Assembly (NCBI RefSeq): GCF_014851395.1
Contig: NW_024040485.1
Location: 17,335,087-17,399,086 of the forward strand
Length of the DNA: 64,000 bases
Direction: 5' to 3'
From: Micropterus salmoides
Lineage: Eukaryota; Chordata; Actinopteri; Centrarchiformes; Centrarchidae
The notes below the pieces were generated by a model that saw only the letters and a program-made list of their open reading frames with translations, did no database searches and was not told where the DNA came from. Both the position numbers and the translations under genes were made by a program. Of this stretch, positions 26,001 through 38,536 are shown one piece after another. The stretch's first letter is position 1. Each line of letters starts with the position of its first letter.

Positions 26001-29000
26001 ACCGACTAACTTTGTTTATTCTAAAGAAAGAAAAGTTGCCTATTACTCGATTAACATACCAATTTATCCAAAATAAATATCAAACATGTCTAATCAATAA
26101 ATCTATATTTTATTCAATCATCCTGATGAAGCACATTAGAATAATGACAATGGCAGCAAATCTTAAAATGAATCAAATTTCCACGTCACTGATGTGTTGT
26201 GATAATAACAATAACCGACATTAATTAGGCTACTTTACTTAAAACTTCAATGCACGTCTACATATTTACGTAATCGATCGTTTACTGGAACTATAGGAAT
26301 TATTAAAGCTCCGATCCTGCGGGAGAGTTTGTGTTGTAAGAGGTTTAGGAGTCAGGACTGTCTGTATGATGCAGCTGAGAATTTGTTTAGCTGGTTGTCA
26401 CCACAGATGTCCCACAGATGCATAGATTGAATAGTGAAATGCAGGATAGTGGACTTAAGTTTGGCTCAGTTTCAAATGCATTTCCATACACTGCCAAGTA
26501 CAACTCTAACCCATGGGATTTCATTAGCTGTTCATGCAGGGTCTTCAGGTTGTGTTGTCAAGTATTGTTTTGCTTGGATCGGTTATCCCCAGGGTTACAG
26601 ACATGCCAAAGGCTCAGAGGGAGAATGGCCAATTACAGCTAACACCAGATATTTGCAAATAAAACAATCTTGCACTATCGGCTATTCATGTGTTTTGACA
26701 GAAAGCTGGGATTGATAAAAAGTAGTGTGCTTCTGGTAGCCGAACAGATAACTTTGCAATTATAAATATAGATCTATATAAAAATAGTAGTAAGCATTTG
26801 GCTTGGACTTGTTTTACTCCATGAATTCTAATTTTTTTGTAATCTTATAACAGAACTTACGCTGCTGTATGTATACTTTCAGAATGAATTTGGTAGTATT
26901 TGGTTAAACTCTCTTTACGTCCTGACAGTTATCAATAAATCGCATGACTTGAGAAAAGAAATCGGTCCATCAACTTTTCCAGGCAGTGTTATTTCCCACT
27001 GCGTAATCTGACTGCGCCCTAATCTCATCAACCAATAAGGAGAGCTAAGTGTCAGAAGGTGTGCCTGTGTGACATGTGCACGACTCGTCTTGTTCTTGAC
27101 CACTCTGCTAACACTTTGCAGACAGAAAGCAACAAGAGATGAGGCAAAAAGAAATAAATGGAGCGTAAAAAATGTTTATAAGTGAGTTATTTTTCATACA
27201 CCCTTCAAAATCCAAATTCAGGTCAGTAAATCGACCAGTAAGCTATTTGATAACTGAAGTGTTGCTGCAGCATCGTCTGTGTGCAGAAAATGTTGTCAAC
27301 ACAATATGGGTTATTTTTGGCTGATAATCATTTGAGATTATAGTGTATAAACAAACCATTCTTGCAGTATTTGCCTGCTGACCATCAGTTGTCAGAACAA
27401 CTTTCAAACAACTCATCTTGCATCATCTTGTCACAAGATCTCTGATGTAATTGCTGACGTAATCTGCACTCTGCGCATGCGTTGGCGTCTGTAGCCACCT
27501 GTCGGAAGCTCCGTCTTAAACCTAACTCTTATCCAGTTTTAATCCACTCTTTTTCGTTACATTTTTTATATCCCTTTTATTTAACTTAAGTTTTTAACTT
27601 AAGTTTTTAGGTGGGTTAAGGATTTTAGCCATCCGACATGGATTTTAAGCTAGATGACCGTAAAAACGCGATCAACGCTACTGATCGCAACAAAGCTCCG
27701 GTGACTATGCTAGCCGAAATAACTCTGCCCCATGAGGACTGCACACTCCTTAAGAAAGCGAACAAGAAGATTGCTGACCTTATGGAAGACATCCGACGAC
27801 TTTCAGAGGAACTCAAAGAGAAAGATTCCCTGCTTACTGGCTTTATGAATGTGGCTTCAGTACAAGCCAAACAGATTGTTTCTCTTAGCGCAACCGCTAA
27901 CATCCAGGACACCGTGTTTTGGGACCCCTCTAGCCTTCCCAGGCTTTCATCCTGCTCGACTCCAAAGCATCAGTCAACCTGGGCTGAAGTGGTGGTCCGT
28001 GGCTGCAAGAGAGGCTCGGATGGGGCTGCCTCTCCTCCGCACATCGGCCTCTCCAACCGCTATGCAGCCTTGTCTAACGACACTCTGGTCCATCCAGCTG
28101 ATGCACCTGTGGCTTCGAGTCTCCCTGATATGTACCTCTATCGGCGCACAGTGCCTGCCGACACTGTTGCATCTCCTTCACCGGCTACATCTCCTGCACT
28201 GGGCCCCTGGGCCGATCAGGCCCGGCGGCCGTCATCCTGGTCAAAAACCTCCACTTCCCGACGTAGGATCCTGAAGGAGGCTGTGCTCAGACGCTCCGGA
28301 GGCCGTCTCTACCCTGCACCGTCGGGTAGCCCTTCTCTCAGGTCCATGTCGGAACAAATGACACAGCTCTTCGGCAGTCTGAGCTGACAAAATCAGATTT
28401 TAACAGTCTTTTAACTTTTTAAAGCAGTGTGGAAAGTCCGTTTTTATCTCTGGTCCCATTCCCACAGTTGGTCGCGGTGCTGGCCGCTTCAGTAGACTCC
28501 TTGGCCTCCACGACTGGCTCCAGTCCGCCTGCAGGGCTCATCGTGTGTGTTATGTGGATAATTTTAATATTTTCTGGCAAAGAATGTCTCTTTTTAAGAC
28601 AGACTGACTTCACCCAAACAAACGGGGCTCAGAAATGTTAGCTGGTCACATACAGCATGTGGTGCGGTCCACACATGATTTACGTGAATGACTAATCATT
28701 CATGCAGCACACCTGGACACACCTACCGCTCACTGAACAGATCTCTGGCTCACTGCCACAAACAACTCTCCACCTGCTGGCATGTAAAGCCGTCTGCTCC
28801 CAGCGCTGTTCCACAGACTTCTATTCCTGTCATCATCACGCATAGACCAGTAAACCGAAATGTGCACATCCCACACAGAAATATTAGTAATCTCTTAAGG
28901 ATTAGGACAACTGCACCAACTCCAGCACCCAGAACAAACTCATTTAAAATGGCTCTCTTCAATGTGAGATCACTTTCAAGTAAGACTTTTATCTTAAATG

Positions 29001-32000
29001 ATTTTATCTTGTCTGCAAATCTAGATTTTATGTTTTTAACTGAATCCTGGTTGCAGATGAATGACTATAGCCAGCTAGCTGAACTGTGTCCGCCTCAATA
29101 TGACTGTTTTAGTCAACCGAGGGTCAGTGGTCGTGGTGGTGGGCTAGTGAGCGTGTATAGGAAAAATTTTAAATGTCATCAAGTACGCTGTGATGAATTT
29201 AACTCCTTTGAAGTTCTCACTCTTAAAGTTGGAGGGCTGCAACCTATCATTTGTTATAATTTATCGCCCCCCAAAACCGCCTGGAGGATTTTTATCAGAA
29301 CTTCCTGAATTTTTATCTACTCTGGTTTTAAATGATGACAGAATTGTTCTTTTTGTGGCGATTTTAATATTCATGTTGATGACCCCAACAATGTTAATGC
29401 AACTAACTTTTTAAATATGGCCACTTCTTTTAACTTCAAACAACATGTCAAAGGGCAATATAACACACAACGCACATAACCGTGGTCATACACTGGACTT
29501 GGTTTTTACCCTGGGTGTCAGCATTTCCTCTGTGGAATTGGTGGACATGACCATATCTGACCACAGATGTATTGTTTTTAGCTGTGATTCGCCTGTTACT
29601 CATGCCGCCTCACCAAGCTCGGTGTGTTGTCGCATCTTTAATGAACAAAGTGTTTCAAAGTTTTGCGCATTCTTTCAGAGCCAAAGCCAACACCTGTCTG
29701 ATTCCAACACCAACAATCTGGTCGATCACTTCAATCATATCTGCTTGTCGTCACTAAATATTACTGCTCCTCTAAAGGTTAGGCCTACGTCTAAAGCTAG
29801 TAAGCAACCCTGGATAAATGACAGCATTCGCAGCCTCAAAAGGGAATGCAGGAAAGCAGAGCGCAGATGGAAAAAATCCAGTCTCCAAGTCCATTACCTC
29901 AGTCTGAAGGATTTATTAATTAACTACAATAACATGGTTAAGGATGCGAGAACACACTATTTTTCTGAACTCATTACTACACAAACACAATCCCAGGTTT
30001 CTGTTTAAGACTGTGGATCAGCTGGTAAACCCAACCCCTCCTTGCGCCTCAGCTGGAAGTAATGATGACTGTGAATTGTTTTTATCTTATTTTACCAATA
30101 AGGTGGTGTCAATCAGAGCCTCTATTACCCCCACTGCCTCTTACTCAGAGGTTCCTCACCAGCAACAAGAGTTTTAACCAGTTTTATCCCATCGACTTGT
30201 CTGAGCTTTTAAAAACAGTATCACAAATGAGTGTCCTCCAGCCCACTTGATGTAATGCCTACAAAATTTTTACTGAAAGTAATAGATTCTATTGGGCCCC
30301 ATTTGATCTCTGTTTTCAACAGCTCCCTATCTACTGGTTGTGTCCCTGATTATTTTAAAACGGCTTGCGTGAACCCACTTTTAAAGAAACCTGGTTTAGA
30401 TCCCTCCCTCCCACAAAATTTTAGACCAATTTCAAAACTGCCTTTTATTGCAAAGATTCTAGAAAGAATTGTGTCCAAACAGCTGCTCACTGTACTGGAA
30501 AATAACAAATTATTTGAAAAGTTTCAGTCTAGTTTTAGGAAGTGCCACAGCACTGAGACTGCCTTGCTTAAAGTCACCAATGACCTTTTAATGTCTGCTG
30601 ATGAAGGTATGTGCTCAGTCCTGGTACTCCTGGACCTTGGATCACAACATCATGTTAGACAGACTGAGGCACTGGGTGGGGATCTCTGGTACTGCCCTAG
30701 AATGGTTTTCATCCTACCTGTCAAATAGGAAGTTTTGTGTGTCTGTAAACAATTATGTCTCTTCATTCTGTCCAGTTAAATATGGTGTGCCTCAGGGGTC
30801 GGTCTTAGGACCCATTTTGTTTTCCTTGTATCTACTTCCCCTTGGACATATTATCCATAAACATGGCATTTTTCATATTTATGCTGATGACACACAAATA
30901 TACTTGCCCGTCAGATCCACAGACCCTGGAATGCTGAGTTCACTTAACAACTGCCTTTGTGAAGTTAAAAAATGGATGTCAAATAATTTCCTCCAGCTGA
31001 ACTCAGACAAAACAGAAATCCTGGTCATCGAGTCTCAGCAGATGGCAAATCAAATACTGCCATCTGCTGGTTCCCTAGTAAATCACATTAAGCCTGTGGC
31101 AAAGAACCTTGGTGTTTGGTTTGATAGTAATTTAAATTTCGAGCAGCACACCACAAAGCTTGTTCAATCATGTTTTTATCAACTTAGAAATAGCAAAATT
31201 CGATCTATGTTAACTTTTAAGGACACCGAGACCATTTTACACGCCTTCATCTCATCACGCCTGGATTATTGCAACAGCCTTTTCACCTGTTTAACCCAAA
31301 AATCTATTGATCGACTCCAGACTGTCCAGAACTCAGCTGCCAGGCTTTTAACCAGACAAAGAAATATGACCACATTACTCCTATTTTAGCTTCATTACAC
31401 TGGCTCCTAGTATGTTTTAGAATTGACTTTAAAAATCTATTGATCACTTTTAAAGCTCTTCATGGCCTCTCGCCTTGTTATATTTCTGAACTTTTAGTCC
31501 CATACACACCAGCACGTACCTTGAGATCCTCGGGCAGAGGTCTGTTGTCTGTTCCAGAGTCTTGACTGAAAACTAAAGGGGACAGAGCGTTTGCTGTCAG
31601 GGCCCCGAGGCTCTGGAACAGCCTGCCTGAGGAAATCAGGTCGGCCCCCACTCATCATGAGCTGAACTCAAAGATCTAAGACTCTCTCTATGTACACAAG
31701 GCCTATTTCTCTCAAATATTGTTCTCAAATCTGTCAAAATCTTTGTTAGTGAGCACTTCTCCTTTGCTGAGATAATCCATCCAAATCACAGGTGTGGCAT
31801 CAATATGCTGATCAGACAGCATGGGTATTGCATAGGTGTGCCTTAGGCTGGCAACAATAAAAGGCCACGGGAAAATGAGTTCAGCTCATGATGAATGGGG
31901 GCAAAAACAAGTGTTGCGTTTATAATTTTGTTCAGTGTAGTTTAGTGCAGAACTTAACTTTAACTCAAGTTTCTCTCATGCTTCTTTCAGATATATGCCT

Positions 32001-32434
32001 GCATGATGGTGTTCTTCCTCAGCAATATGATTGAAAACCAGTTAATGTCTACAGGAGCTTTTGAAATCACATTAAATGGTGAGTCTGTGATTTACACCAG
32101 CTTACTGACACCCCAACTCTTTTGGCTTTAGATTGATTTCAGTTGGCTGCCACTTCGCAAACACTAAGGTGAAGGGAATGGACTGGTTCTGCAGTCTTAA
32201 GCTCCTGTATTGCTATTTTATATAATTGCTTCTACCTATCTGACACTACCCTTTGTGTGGTGATGAAACAAAATGCAGTGAATTACAGTGACTGACTATT
32301 GGCTTTCCATAGATGTACCAGTGTGGTCAAAGCTAGAGTCAGGTCACCTGCCCTCCATGCAGCAGCTTGTGCAAATCCTGGACAATGAGATGAAGATGAA
32401 TGTTCACATGAACACAAAACCACACCACTCCTAA
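23052..32434 (+). CDS. selenot: selenoprotein T, ER thioredoxin-like oxidoreductase
   Basis: Five coding exons (23052-23191, 24181-24291, 25819-25945, 31991-32078, 32313-32434) join to 588 bp, 195 residues, the usual length of vertebrate selenoprotein T. The start gives a hydrophobic signal sequence (MAMKWLRFSLLVLGVFALCC). The redox motif reads Cys-Ile-Ser-Sec-Gly; its Cys codon is split across the first intron and the selenocysteine codon is TGA at 24188-24190. A conventional gene finder would stop there or skip the exon. Exon 3 carries a hydrophobic segment before GRDPFALIGMQAPGIWEWG. The C-terminal exons carry the highly conserved NMIENQ and TLNDVPVWSKLESGHLPSMQ. The protein is ER-membrane associated and linked to calcium handling and redox control. 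Selenocysteine insertion is supported by the SECIS element in the last exon. Intron 3 is enlarged to 6 kb by a LINE. Confidence 0.97.
24188..24190 (+). other. selenot: selenocysteine (TGA) codon of selenot
   Basis: In-frame TGA in the CxxU motif, followed by GYKRVFEEY as in other selenoprotein T sequences. Reading frame continues for 145 further codons to the true stop at 32432-32434. Confidence 0.95.
24731..24798 (-). mobile_element. terminal fragment of a hAT-like repeat
   Basis: Read on the minus strand it starts TAGGGCTGCAACTAATTGTG and continues with ATCATCAATTAATCTG, the end of a repeat common in fish genomes. Only one end is present; no target duplication. Confidence 0.4.
27638..28387 (+). 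CDS. LINE ORF1 protein
   Basis: An uninterrupted frame of 249 codons at the expected ORF1 position. Residues about 25-75 form a predicted coiled coil (heptad-like, KKANKKIADLMEDIRRLSEE), followed by a TWAEVVVRG segment and a Ser/Pro-rich basic tail. Proteins of this type bind the element's RNA. It is intact while ORF2 is not, which could be chance given its short length. Confidence 0.7.
   Translation: MDFKLDDRKNAINATDRNKAPVTMLAEITLPHEDCTLLKKANKKIADLMEDIRRLSEELKEKDSLLTGFMNVASVQAKQIVSLSATANIQDTVFWDPSSLPRLSSCSTPKHQSTWAEVVVRGCKRGSDGAASPPHIGLSNRYAALSNDTLVHPADAPVASSLPDMYLYRRTVPADTVASPSPATSPALGPWADQARRPSSWSKTSTSRRRILKEAVLRRSGGRLYPAPSGSPSLRSMSEQMTQLFGSLS
28740..31645 (+). pseudogene. LINE ORF2 (endonuclease-reverse transcriptase), broken
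   Basis: The endonuclease part begins with FNVRSLSSKT near 28950, with a TESW motif near 29040 and SDHR near 29560. The reverse transcriptase has GVPQGSVLGPILFSLYL (about 30788) and the catalytic YADDTQIY (about 30880). The C-terminus has GDRAFAVRAPRLWNSLPEE (about 31580). The frame changes near 29250, 29420, 30000, 30230 and 30640, and a short deletion removes the residues just before the DHN of the palm domain. It cannot encode an active enzyme. Confidence 0.8.
31646..31945. mobile_element. Tc1-like deletion derivative nested at the LINE 3' end
   Basis: The interior has the signature CTGAACTCAAAGATCTAAG, then GTGAGCACTTCTCCTTTGCTG and a stretch ending CAATAAAAGGCCAC, seen at the 5' end of a common fish Tc1-like transposon. 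It then jumps to the opposite terminal repeat (GAGTTCAGCTCATGATG through ATAATTTTGTTCAGTG). Transposase sequence is absent. The outer part of the left terminal repeat is missing at the junction with the LINE. Confidence 0.7.
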
Positions 32435-32623
32435 CCCTACTCTACACATCCTGGCTGGAGCTAAAAGCCCCTCCATGTAAGTACAACATTGTTTTCACCA
32501 AAGATGTTTTTAAATGTTCAGTATTTTACTGATCTTCATCATTATTTCCCTTATGGCTCACCTGCCATACAGACTAGTGGAAGTGTTCACACTTTTTAAT
32601 TCTCTCCCTCTCTTCCTGTGTAG

Positions 32624-33130
32624 GTTTGAGGTGGGTTTCTCAATGGGCTGTGAAGTGATGTTTATGAAGGTCTGCGCTGAAGGCAGGCAGACTGCTAGCA
32701 CAGACTGGATGCCCCCATTGCTCTTCACTTTGCCCCTTAGAGACGTCCCGCCCCGACGCCAGAGTGGGATCCATGGCAACAGGCCGGCCATTCTGTAATT
32801 TTCTTGTACTATTCATACTACTGCAGATTTCATCCAGGTGACAGTGGTCCCATAAGGAGATATTTAACATTGATTCTTCTAGTCTTTAACATATTGCAGA
32901 CAATTGGTGTATGTGAGTGAAAAATTGTCATTTGTACCACTGAGCCATATGTAGAATTTTAAGTTAATTGTTCTAAAAGTAGCTTAGCCATGTAGAAAAT
33001 GCAACATTTAAAATGTTATCACTGTTGAGAAAAATAACAGGAATTTTGTCTCATGATTTCTGAATAATTTTTATATTTACATAACTTGGAGGAAGCTAAG
33101 AAGATTAATAAAACATTGTAACTATTTAAG
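32624..33130 (+). other. selenot: selenot 3'UTR exon
   Basis: The coding exon runs past the stop to a GTAAGT donor at 32477, and the UTR resumes after the acceptor TAG at 32621-32623. The stop codon is only 42 bp before this junction, inside the distance normally tolerated without nonsense-mediated decay. This exon carries the SECIS element and a polyadenylation signal AATAAA at 33107-33112. Confidence 0.75.
32664..32710 (+). promoter_or_regulatory. selenot: SECIS element (form 2) of selenot
   Basis: The 5' side has the invariant ATGA (32664-32667) and the 3' side GGAT (32707-32710), which together form the non-Watson-Crick quartet with tandem G.A pairs. Between them is an 11-step helix with one mismatch (GGTCTGCGCTG with its partner ending CAGACT). 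Then come the conserved unpaired AA (32680-32681) and a small extra stem GCAG/CTGC that makes it form 2. Position, spacing and core bases fit the eukaryotic SECIS rules. It recruits SBP2 and the selenocysteine elongation factor to recode the TGA at 24188. Confidence 0.88.
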
Positions 33131-33139
33131 TGTGAAGCT

Positions 33140-33970
33140 GTGGTGTTTACTGTGGTGGGATAAGGTGCTTTAAGATCTAGAACTAAGTGAACTAAATGAG
33201 TAGTATTTTACATTTTACTTTGACAAACAATGGATTTAAGGTTGTTCATGTGACAGGTATTAGTGAAATCAATGGAAACCTGAGAAGTAGAACATTTGAA
33301 TGACTTGGACTTGGCCCCCCCGTATAAAGCAACCTGCTTGATTCAAGTAAAGTCATGAATGCACTTTTTTTTTAGCCATATGCTTAACCAGTTATTAGGA
33401 GGACTTAAGGATTTACAGTCAATTAGAAAAACACAAAGCAGATTAAGGCTAAAAACATAGTGAAGTTAGTGAATGCACACTTGTTGAAGGTCATCCCTTT
33501 GAGTTGTAGAATAGTAAACATAAGACAAATTGGACAGTTTCCTGTGCATTTTAGCATAGACTATGGAGGGGAAAGAAACTGACATTTGGTGAAAAATTGC
33601 CTTTTACCTTCATGGCATGGTCTGAAATACCGTCATTACTGGGAAAAACTGCAAATATGTAAGAGCATTGTGATGTAGATCCCATCATACCTCCTGAAAT
33701 TGCAGTTAAGAGCCATGAAAAGTTGTGTAGAAGGAACTAGGTCTTAGCTTTTTTTTTTTTGCTAAAATAAACACATTAGCTCACAAGTGCCCGTAAATTG
33801 ATTTGTGTCTCGATACCCTTGAGTTACTGTGGAACACAAACGTATCGTACCCAAATAAAAGTCAATCTTTATGGGTAAAGGTTTTTGACCTGCTGTGTGG
33901 AGTATGACTTGAGTAGTGGTACATCAAAGACAGTCTTGAAGACACTCATAAATAAAGACCCTTTTGCTCT
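33140..33970. other. selenot-erich6 tail-to-tail interval
   Basis: AT-rich, no exon seen. An AATAAAAGT at about 33855 on the plus strand is not in the orientation needed for erich6. Confidence 0.5.
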
Positions 33971-33981
33971 CACTTATCAAA

Positions 33982-36900
33982 TCAACACTGACTTCCCGGA
34001 GCCTTTGGACAACAACATGGAGGTGGTGGGCTTGGCATCTGGGGATGGGAGGGTATCTTCAGGTACTGATGGAGATGCTGAATGGCCAGGCGGATCTTGA
34101 TTCTGGCTACCAACAATACCAGCTCCTCCTTCAATGCTGATGGTCCTGAAGCAGCTCCCTCTGTTTTACAGTCACCCTGGGGAGAAGAAAAGTTACCAGT
34201 GCACAATGGGTATTCATGCTTATCAAACTCTAACTTCATTGTTATTTTATTTTGACTTTGATTCCAGTCAAAATGCCATACCAAATGAGTGAAAGAGAAA
34301 CCTGCGATGTATAGAGGAAGTGAAATTGATAACAGGATTAGTATTTGAGCAAGCAGACAACATAATGTGAAGTGATTTTTTTTAAGGTCACTTGAATACC
34401 AAAGCTTCTTAAAAAGGAACAGAAGTCAAGAGGTTTGAAGATGTACAGTCAGAATGTTGCATTGAAACTACAAATGTCTGCAGAAATATCAATGAAAAAT
34501 ACAAAGCTTTGCATACAGCATATACTGCAGAGCTGGCAAATGCAAAATGAACATCAGAAAAGATGATGCTCGTAGTTTATTATTTCTCTCTGTAGAAATA
34601 ATCTGTAGAAAACAATGCTTCACCTGAGCGCAGCAGGCACCCATGCTGAATTTTGCCTGTTGGCCTCTTGCCAGAAAGGAGACAAACACTTGTTCCTTTG
34701 CTAGGACTCGGACTCCAACAGATTTGTTGAGGGAGAGGAAGACTGGGTGCAGGGGAGTGGGAGTGAGGCACGGACTGCTCCAGCTCCATCGACGAACCCT
34801 GGCACCCTCCTCGTCCAAACACTGACCGCCTGATCTGTTTAAGGTCAGCCTGCAACACAAACATCATTACATGGTTATGGATAAGATAAACCAACATTAG
34901 ATGCATCCATTAGTACAAACACAGGACAGTAATTAGGCTAATATATATTTACCTAAAGATAAAATAATGAAATTAGCTATACCATATTTATTACCAACAT
35001 AATACTAAATATAAGCATTTCACATAAAGAAATGATAAATCACTTTGCTTTGTACCATATGTTTCCATTGCTGTGATAACATGTCGCCCTGCCATCAGAC
35101 TGGAACATGGCTCTGATTGGTTGATAGGAGGCATCGCTGTCATCATACACGATGCAGACCCTTCCATTTTCTTCACTGACGACAACAAGAGCCAAGAGTC
35201 CTGAGGGATAACTGTTACCATGAAGATAAGGATGGGGAGCACCCTCTGTAGAGTACATGTTGTATCAAACATACAGTCTTGCACCATCTCTTGGTCAAAA
35301 CCCAGTGAAAAATGAATCACATGACAGAAATCTAAAGACGTTAAATTGTGAGTGGATACAAGGCCTGAGCAGAGCCATCTGGGAACACGGTAAGAAATTT
35401 CATGCCATTGGAATAATACTTCTGTAGACATCGTGCCCCATCCTGTGAACATACAAGATTAAACAAGGTCAAGGATGTTCCATGGTCTTGTTGTGTTTAC
35501 ATGTGTATTAAATGGGCACTCCACCAAGATTATACATCAAAGTCAGAAGTTCTACTCCGCCTGTAAAAACACTTGTATGTCTTCTGTGGTCTGTGATGTG
35601 GAGAAGGTTTCCAAAGTCTGTTTGGGCTTGGAGAATACAAATTCAACAGAAAGCCTCCATTACAACATGATGGCATGGAGTCTGTCTCACAAATGTGGAC
35701 ATTTACCAGGCACAGAGCAAGATGCTACAACACTATGGGAAATATAGGATCAAGTATTTTTGGAAAATGACCCATACTAAGGAGTGTAAGTCAGGAAGAT
35801 ATTGTGGCCTTTGCTGATTTTGACACTTTTTAAAATCTGTCTCTCGTCCCCTCATAACACTTCAATGGTAAAAGCTTACATTTCTTAAGAGTGGCTTTTA
35901 TATGGTTTTATACATTCATCCATCAGCATGACCACATGGAGGTAGTGTAAATATTCATGTGCAAAGATTAATACATATAATACAAGAGTATTACACAGAC
36001 TTCATTTAACTTCATCACATAAATTTAAATAAATGATGATTATTTGTATGGTCTCATCAATGTTGATAACAATTTCTTAAGATATTCTAGTGTTGATTTT
36101 AATAAAACAAACTGTTGTGTGCTTTATGGGTCATGTAAGAAAACTTGATAGTAATTTGTGGCTACCTGATGACATATGCCAAACTGAAGTGGCTTGTGGT
36201 TGCATGAAGGGACCAACACCGACGGCTCCTCTTCCTCTTTTATTTTCAAGTGCTTCTCGGTTGCGCTGAAAGGATACACTGTCCAGCATCCTTTTCCTGG
36301 TGCACAAGAAAGTCGGAAGCGGAGGACCTTTGATGTTGGGGCAACTAAACAACAGCGCAGTTTCAGTATCACAAAGCAATTTAAAGTCACAGTTGTTTTG
36401 TTTCTTACTAATAATGTGAACAAAAAGAGACACAGTGAAAAGATACCCTACACACGTCATCTCATGTTTATTATGACTGGATGAACAGATTTAAAGCTGT
36501 CGTGTGTGTGTGTTACTCACATGTTTCTGTTACAGGTAGCTGGATTGAGTAATCCTCGTAGATTATCAATTCTGATTGTTTCCTGATAAAGGATACATAT
36601 TACATAACTCTTGACTTTAATGCTGTAAAGTTATGTTTATTAAGATTTCCTTATTTTTGTGTTTCTGTGTGTTGCATAAAACATTGAAGACATCTTATAA
36701 TTTTGTACCCAAGTCCACTCGGTAAATCCATGATAAACTTGTTGTGATCCTCCATCTCCCTGCCTTGGAAGAGATGCTCCTCCATCTTTGTGGCTGGCTT
36801 GTCTCCCGGTGATGTTGGAGTACCAATCCTCAGGTCACATCTCCCGTCAACCAAGCATCTCTGCTTCACCAGTATCATACACAGCTGCTGCCACCCGGCA

Positions 36901-37760
36901 CAGCAGAAGGATGGCGCTCTCTAAGATGGGCACAAAAAGGGGTGCAAGGAAGTCAGCAGTGTATCTGGTATATTCGGGGACTTGATTTTAGTATATTCAC
37001 TTTCTTCCTCACCTCAGGTGCATGTACCCATGTTAGATCCAGTGAAGGTTTGGTGTTTTCTCCACAGTACTCACATTTCACTGGGTACTCTGTCAGGGGC
37101 TGGGGCTAGACAGCAGAGTGTTAAATTGGACTAATCAATAGCATACAGCCAAGCCAAAGTTGCTATACATGGGAATTTACAAAAGTACATAGAAGTGTCA
37201 TCATAGTACCGCTGGCAGAATGTTTAAGTTTATCCTGTGGTTGTCAGACTCGCGGTTGTACCTCAGAACTCCTGCTGCTCTGATACAATAGGTGGGTGGG
37301 TCACTGACAGACTGTTGATAGCCCTCTGGTATCCGCTTACCAAACACAGAGAAAAATACAAATCAAGTGAACTAACATCAAGTAATTCATGAAAGACTAT
37401 GGTAAATTAAATATTTAAAAAAACACAAAAGGACACTAGATTAAAGTATTGTCCACTATTTGAGCTGTCTTACATGGTCATCCATGACAGATAGTTGCTC
37501 ACTGAGATCATGCTCCCATTTAGCAGCAGCAGCATCTAACAGTGAAACGAACGTTACTGTGGTATCACTGAATTAAGTCCCAGAAAGAGAAGTAAACACT
37601 GGCCTGGATAAGATTTAATTGTGCTTGGAGCAGACTCACAAGAATAGCTGGACTTCATCTTTTTGTCTGTCCTTCTGATTGGAGTAAAGCCACTGTGCTC
37701 AGCGTATTTGTCATAGGATAGAATGACAGTGTCCACTGCTTGTGTAAGGTTTCTCTCTTG
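33982..37760 (-). CDS. erich6: glutamate-rich protein 6 (ERICH6/FAM194 family), 5' end uncertain
   Basis: Eleven minus-strand exons join in frame, in gene order 37760-37640, 37535-37474, 37335-37210, 37105-37013, 36920-36709, 36582-36521, 36344-36166, 35442-35360, 35211-35056, 34849-34624 and 34176-33982 (TGA at the end). Together they encode about 470 residues. Diagnostic parts are a zinc-finger-like VKCEYCGENTKP, the segment VLRFRLSCAPGKGCWTVYP, the repeated beta-type motifs FPDGSAQAFYPSG and FQSDGRATCYHSNGNIW, and DEEGARVRRWSWSS near the C-terminus. The position beside selenot agrees with the human order SELENOT-ERICH6. Molecular function is not established. I could not settle the first exon: a further open block at 37970-38027 does not join in phase. 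The unit-A array copy starts inside this gene, in the intron between 35211 and 35360. Confidence 0.85.
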
Positions 37761-37956
37761 CTCATCAGATTAAAAACATTCCATTTCTATTACACACACA
37801 CTTGTAAGTAGCAGAAATATTTCCCAAAATATAATATCAATTATCATGCAGAAAAGTAGATCAACAGAAGAAACCAATCAGGCTATGAGATAAATCAATA
37901 CACCTAGCTTATTACATGTATACAAAAAAGCAATAAAATAATACACACGGTAATGC

Positions 37957-38520
37957 ACTCACCTCAATGCCTCACACTTGCTGGTGTTGTCAGTAACCTT
38001 GGAGATAAAATAGCTGTCTACAGCATACCTGACATGGCGGCTGGCTGACTGGTTTTAACACCCACAAATATTATGACACACAGTTATAATATACTCTATA
38101 ATATTGTCGAAGTGCTGACTGCACATTCCCTCAACCTGGTCTGCAGAAAAGAAGATATTGGTATCTAATGTATTTTATGTAAAACAACAAATACCGATGT
38201 CAGACACCCACTTTTTCATACAGTGACAAAAGTTAATCTGGGTCAGAATCCTCCTCTCCTCTACTTATTAGACTTATCAAAACACTGATAATAAAATCGT
38301 ACACCTATAATAACCCGATATGTGGGTTCATAATAAGCTCACCCCTCCTACCACGCTGACTCTTGACCTCAAGGTAACTGACATTACCCAGGTGGAACCA
38401 ATGCCAGATGATTACAGAACAATCAAGTTGCCAACCAGCTGCACCTGCCGGCAGAAAACGTTACAACATAAATAGCTTACCTGCGGCAAAGCACCATCTT
38501 TCAGTTTGAAACATTTTCAC
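37957..38520. promoter_or_regulatory. head-to-head region between erich6 5' exons and the secreted-protein gene
   Basis: This block is essentially identical in all four units. On the plus strand a TATA-like ATAAATAG (38468-38475) lies 69 bp before the start codon of the secreted-protein gene and would place transcription start near 38500. On the minus strand an open block (38027-37970) with AG and GTGAGT borders may be a 5' exon of erich6. Whether the two genes share a promoter is inferred from position only. Confidence 0.45.
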
Positions 38521-38536
38521 GAGTCACTGCGGAACC

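Larger units (their letters stand above)
27480..31645 (+). mobile_element. degenerate L2-like LINE inside selenot intron 3
   Basis: A near full-length non-LTR retrotransposon in the same orientation as selenot. It has an intact ORF1 followed by an ORF2 broken by several frameshifts but with recognisable endonuclease, reverse transcriptase and C-terminal regions. The 3' end is cut at about 31645, where sequence of a Tc1-like element begins. The motifs match the L2/CR1 group of LINEs; exact clade not determined. The 5' boundary is approximate. It is presumably removed with the intron. Confidence 0.8.

Noticed and set aside
25718..26224. 168-codon frame starting upstream of selenot exon 3
   Set aside because: It contains the real exon 25819-25945 but extends into both introns; only the exon is coding.
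25959..26290. Second possible hAT-type element starting TAGGGCTGTACA in selenot intron 3
   Set aside because: A matching other end and a target duplication could not be found.
37970..38027. Further 5' exon of erich6
   Set aside because: Open with AG and GTGAGT borders, but its donor phase does not fit the next exon (37760-37640). Kept only as a possibility in the shared upstream block.
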